From an uncultured Woeseiaceae bacterium (GTDB lineage: Bacteria > Pseudomonadota > Gammaproteobacteria > Steroidobacterales > Woeseiaceae): DNA of 37,249 nt. Under the pieces are notes generated by a model. The model did no database searches. It saw nothing but the letters and a program-made list of their open reading frames with translations, and had not been told where the DNA came from. The stretch lies in the NCBI GenBank assembly GCA_945788575.1, contig CALZMR010000015.1, positions 1 to 37,249 of the forward strand, given 5' to 3'. Below are positions 34,993-37,249 of this stretch, in pieces; the first letter of the stretch is position 1, and the number at the start of each line of letters is the position of its first letter. The position numbers were made by a program, and so were the translations under genes.

Positions 34993-35991
34993 ATGCGAAG
35001 TCTGGCCTGCTTACTGCTCGTTCTTCCTGCAATCACGCTGGCTGACCGGCTTCCCGTCATCGACGTGCACTTACATGCGTTTGCCGCGGATCAGCAAGGC
35101 CCACCACCGCTGGCGATGTGCACCCCGATCGTCCTTCCAGCGTGGGACCCTGCGGAACCGTTTGCGGCCGCTTTCATGCGAGCGTTTAAGGAACCCAACT
35201 GTGAAGACCCGGTCTGGTCACCGACCACGGACGAGGAACTTCTGGCGCGGACGATTGAGGTCATGGAGCGTCGAAACGTCGTTGGAGTCCTGAGCGGGAC
35301 GCCCGAGCGCGTGGCCGAGTGGCGGGAGGCAGCCTCCAATCGATTTCTGCCGGGTCTCGGTTTTGAGATTGGCGGTAGCAGGGAGTACTCGCTCGAGACG
35401 CTGGAGCAGCTTCACGGCGACGGACGGCTGGCCGTTCTGGCCGAGGTGACCAATCAATATGTGGGAATAGAGCCGGATGACGAACGCATGGAGCCTTACT
35501 GGGCTCTCGCAGAACGACTCGACATCCCGGTGGGCATTCACATCGGCACTGGACCGCCGGGTGCGATCTACCTCGGATCGCAGAATTACCGTGCGCGGAT
35601 GCACAGCCCGCTGACATTGGAAGATGTGCTGGTCCGCCATCCGAAGCTGCGCGTCTACATCATGCACGCCGGCTATCCGATGCTCGAAGATCTGCTGGCC
35701 CTGATGTATGCGCACCCGCAGGTTCACGTTGGCATCGGCGTCATCGTTCACACGCAACCGCGCCCTGCCTTTTATCGCTTCTTGCAGGGCATCACTGACG
35801 CGGGCTACGGCAATCGAGTGATGTTCGGCTCTGATCAGATGGTCTGGCCGGAGACGATCGAACGCGGTATTGCCGTCATCGAGGAGGCACCGTTCCTGAG
35901 TGAACAACAGAAACGCGACATCCTGTACGATAACGCGGCTCGATTCTTCCGATTCTCAGAAGAGGATATCGCGCGCCATCACGGGATGTGA
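34993..35991 (+). CDS. Exported amidohydrolase-family protein
   Basis: A 332-residue metal-dependent hydrolase of the amidohydrolase-2 (PF04909) type. A signal peptide, SLACLLLVLPAITLA, precedes the mature start near DRLPVIDVHLHAF, so the enzyme is periplasmic. Metal-ligand candidates are DVHLHAF (HxH), GIHIGTG, YIMHAGYP and MFGSDQMVWP, in family order. Homologues include decarboxylases and lactonases; the substrate is unknown here. The open frame extends 47 codons further upstream, but that region lacks a Shine-Dalgarno and would bury the signal peptide. It is divergent from hldE and precedes a lipoprotein gene on the same strand. Confidence 0.87.
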   Translation: MRSLACLLLVLPAITLADRLPVIDVHLHAFAADQQGPPPLAMCTPIVLPAWDPAEPFAAAFMRAFKEPNCEDPVWSPTTDEELLARTIEVMERRNVVGVLSGTPERVAEWREAASNRFLPGLGFEIGGSREYSLETLEQLHGDGRLAVLAEVTNQYVGIEPDDERMEPYWALAERLDIPVGIHIGTGPPGAIYLGSQNYRARMHSPLTLEDVLVRHPKLRVYIMHAGYPMLEDLLALMYAHPQVHVGIGVIVHTQPRPAFYRFLQGITDAGYGNRVMFGSDQMVWPETIERGIAVIEEAPFLSEQQKRDILYDNAARFFRFSEEDIARHHGM

Positions 35992-36083
35992 GGGGGGCTC
36001 ATTCGATTCTGAGACGGTCGAGACGATCGTCTATATTCAAGGTGTGTGCAGTGACACTGCAATCAGGCACGGTGAGTTTCCAG

Positions 36084-36914
36084 GTGAAAGAACCACGAGC
36101 AGCAGTCGAGCCAACCAGTCGTCTGATTCGAGCGGTCGTCGTTTTGTCTGGGATTGCTCTTCTGCAGGGCTGTGCGCAGCACCTCGCCTATCATGAAGAT
36201 TTCGAGTCCTACGCCGTCGGAAGTCCTCCCGGGGAGTTTCCGCCAGGCCCGCCGGACGACGATTCCAACATTGTGCATAGCGGTGCACTCATCCCATTCT
36301 CGCCGCATTGCGGACGCAACCCGATCGTCGCATTCGATCCGCTTTCAATCAGGTTCCCGAACAAGGTGCTTGTTTTCGCGACGCGTGACGTCGCCGGAGA
36401 ATGTCAGACCTTTCTTTGGGCGAACTCAGTACAGATAAAGGCGGATCGCGGCACACGATGGATCGAATTCACTGCGCGCCATTCCGGCGACGGTGAATTC
36501 TGGGTGAGTTTCGGCTATACGAATAACTCGGTACTTACGCTCGTTCTAAAAGATGGTGATATGCATTGGTCACCCCGGCCCGGCTCCCCCCTGCTCGGAC
36601 CCAGGGTCGGCGAATACATTGATGGCGATCTAATCCATTTTGCACTGTCGTATTTCACGGATGTGACGCCGACGACGGGCGTCGAGAGAACGTGGAAGCT
36701 TGAAGTAGGAAATAGATCGACGGAGGCGCTCTCGTTTTCACTGACCGGCGAGTTCGACACGACGGCGCCGGAGTTCGTCTATTTCCCCATGGACAACGAT
36801 GAGGGGCTTCGACTACGACTTCGCGTAACGTCTCAGCCCGACGGAACCAAGGTAACTATCATCGACAACATTACGATGAGTCAGATCAGCCGGGACTGGA
36901 TCGGCCCGGATTAG
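36084..36914 (+). CDS. Putative lipoprotein of unknown function
   Basis: From a proposed GTG at 36084, with GGTGAG about seven bases upstream, the product is 276 residues. The longer frame back to 35988 would add 32 residues before the signal peptide, which is unlikely. After a basic stretch, RAVVVLSGIALLQGCAQ ends in the lipobox LQGC, so the mature protein would be lipid-anchored. The rest is beta-rich with Trp/Phe-containing strands (YHEDFESYAVG, WIEFTARHSGDGEFWVSFGY, FALSYFTDV), suggestive of a jelly-roll or carbohydrate-binding-like fold, but no family was recognised. It begins about 90 nt after the amidohydrolase gene. The start is uncertain. Confidence 0.65.
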   Translation: MKEPRAAVEPTSRLIRAVVVLSGIALLQGCAQHLAYHEDFESYAVGSPPGEFPPGPPDDDSNIVHSGALIPFSPHCGRNPIVAFDPLSIRFPNKVLVFATRDVAGECQTFLWANSVQIKADRGTRWIEFTARHSGDGEFWVSFGYTNNSVLTLVLKDGDMHWSPRPGSPLLGPRVGEYIDGDLIHFALSYFTDVTPTTGVERTWKLEVGNRSTEALSFSLTGEFDTTAPEFVYFPMDNDEGLRLRLRVTSQPDGTKVTIIDNITMSQISRDWIGPD

Positions 36915-37062
36915 CCCCATGCGAGCCAAGTGGGCGGCGAGTAGGAATGGGCGCTGGAAAGGGGCTGCAAACAAGTCAGTGCATCACTGTCTCGAGCCCA
37001 GACTCGGCCGGATTCACACCTGAGGACATACCACAGGGACGCGATTGGTCGCGCGGGCATGC

Positions 37063-37249
37063 TCAGCCCGCAGGCTCGATCAGGTCCCACCAGTTGCCAT
37101 ACAGGTCCTCAAAGACGGCAACGGTGCCGTAACCCTCGGTCCTGGGCTCGCGCACGAAGCAAACGCCCTTCTCCTTGTACGACTCGTAATCCCGCCGGAA
37201 GTCGTCGGTATACAGAAACAGGAAGACCCGGCCGCCCGTCTGGTTGCCG
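37063..37249 (-). CDS. VOC-family (glyoxalase/bleomycin-resistance fold) protein, C-terminal part
   Basis: Only the last 61 codons lie in the window; the gene runs off the right edge. The stop TGA is at 37065-37063. The fragment begins GNQTGGRVFLFLYTDDF and ends FEDLYGNWWDLIEPAG. The pattern of a strand, a helix (DYESYKEKGV), and 'GTVAVFEDLYGNxWDLxEP' is the usual C-terminal half of vicinal-oxygen-chelate proteins. The glutamate of FED and of LIEP are the usual places for metal ligands. The specific substrate cannot be judged. The 148 nt between it and the lipoprotein gene hold nothing recognisable. Confidence 0.8.
   Translation of the reverse strand, partial: GNQTGGRVFLFLYTDDFRRDYESYKEKGVCFVREPRTEGYGTVAVFEDLYGNWWDLIEPAG

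Overview
The window is a GC-rich stretch of a Gram-negative chromosome, most likely from a gammaproteobacterium outside the enteric group. The evidence is LPS genes (hldE, waaA), a TolC-type outer membrane protein, the murein-recycling ligase mpl, C5-pathway hemL, and a tkt-gap-pgk / pyk glycolytic neighbourhood next to metK-ahcY. A Woeseia-like or Xanthomonas-like relative is possible, but this is inference. No tRNA, rRNA, insertion sequence or CRISPR array was seen. Coding density is very high, with many overlapping, 1-20 nt spaced or convergent gene pairs. Several genes appear to use GTG starts (pgk, the Lon-domain gene, the GGDEF-EAL gene, a small lipoprotein, hldE, waaA, and probably the terminal lipoprotein).

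Layout. 1-2173: end of a peroxiredoxin, then a MoxR-type AAA ATPase / VWA pair on the minus strand. 2196-9720: central carbon genes on the minus strand (gap-pgk and, separately, pyk with a penicillin-acylase-family hydrolase one base behind it), interrupted by an opposite-strand Tat-exported PhoX/DUF839 protein. 9781-12099: transketolase, broken by an out-of-frame deletion of roughly 88 nt, preceded by a leader built of 26-bp tandem repeats. 12100-14608: metK-ahcY (SAM/SAH cycle), ending in a 14-bp perfect hairpin. 14722-17610: cpdA (also broken by a short out-of-frame deletion), a TraB/GumN protein and hemL, mutually overlapping. 17618-21963: Lon-substrate-binding-domain protein, mpl, a small membrane protein, rnd and adk. 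22171-25641: pyrophosphate-type phosphofructokinase followed by a K+-independent proton pyrophosphatase, closed by a strong intrinsic terminator. 25756-29643: a DUF2306-like membrane protein facing a three-gene minus-strand unit (dual PAS-GGDEF-EAL protein, small lipoprotein, membrane protein). 29884-34837: Pcm-like methyltransferase, tolC, then waaA and hldE. 34993-37249: an exported amidohydrolase, a lipoprotein, and the end of a VOC-family gene.

How the genes fit together. Carbon metabolism dominates. PPi-PFK and H+-PPase suggest a glycolysis in which PPi is both a phosphoryl donor and a source of proton motive force; tkt/gap/pgk/pyk supply the rest of the lower pathway and the pentose phosphate link. 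metK-ahcY serve methyl transfer, hldE-waaA and tolC build and use the outer membrane, and the GGDEF-EAL unit handles c-di-GMP. The least ordinary features are the repeat-built tkt leader and the two out-of-frame deletions, in tkt and cpdA, about 5 kb apart. Those deletions are either real gene decay or assembly faults; raw reads would decide.
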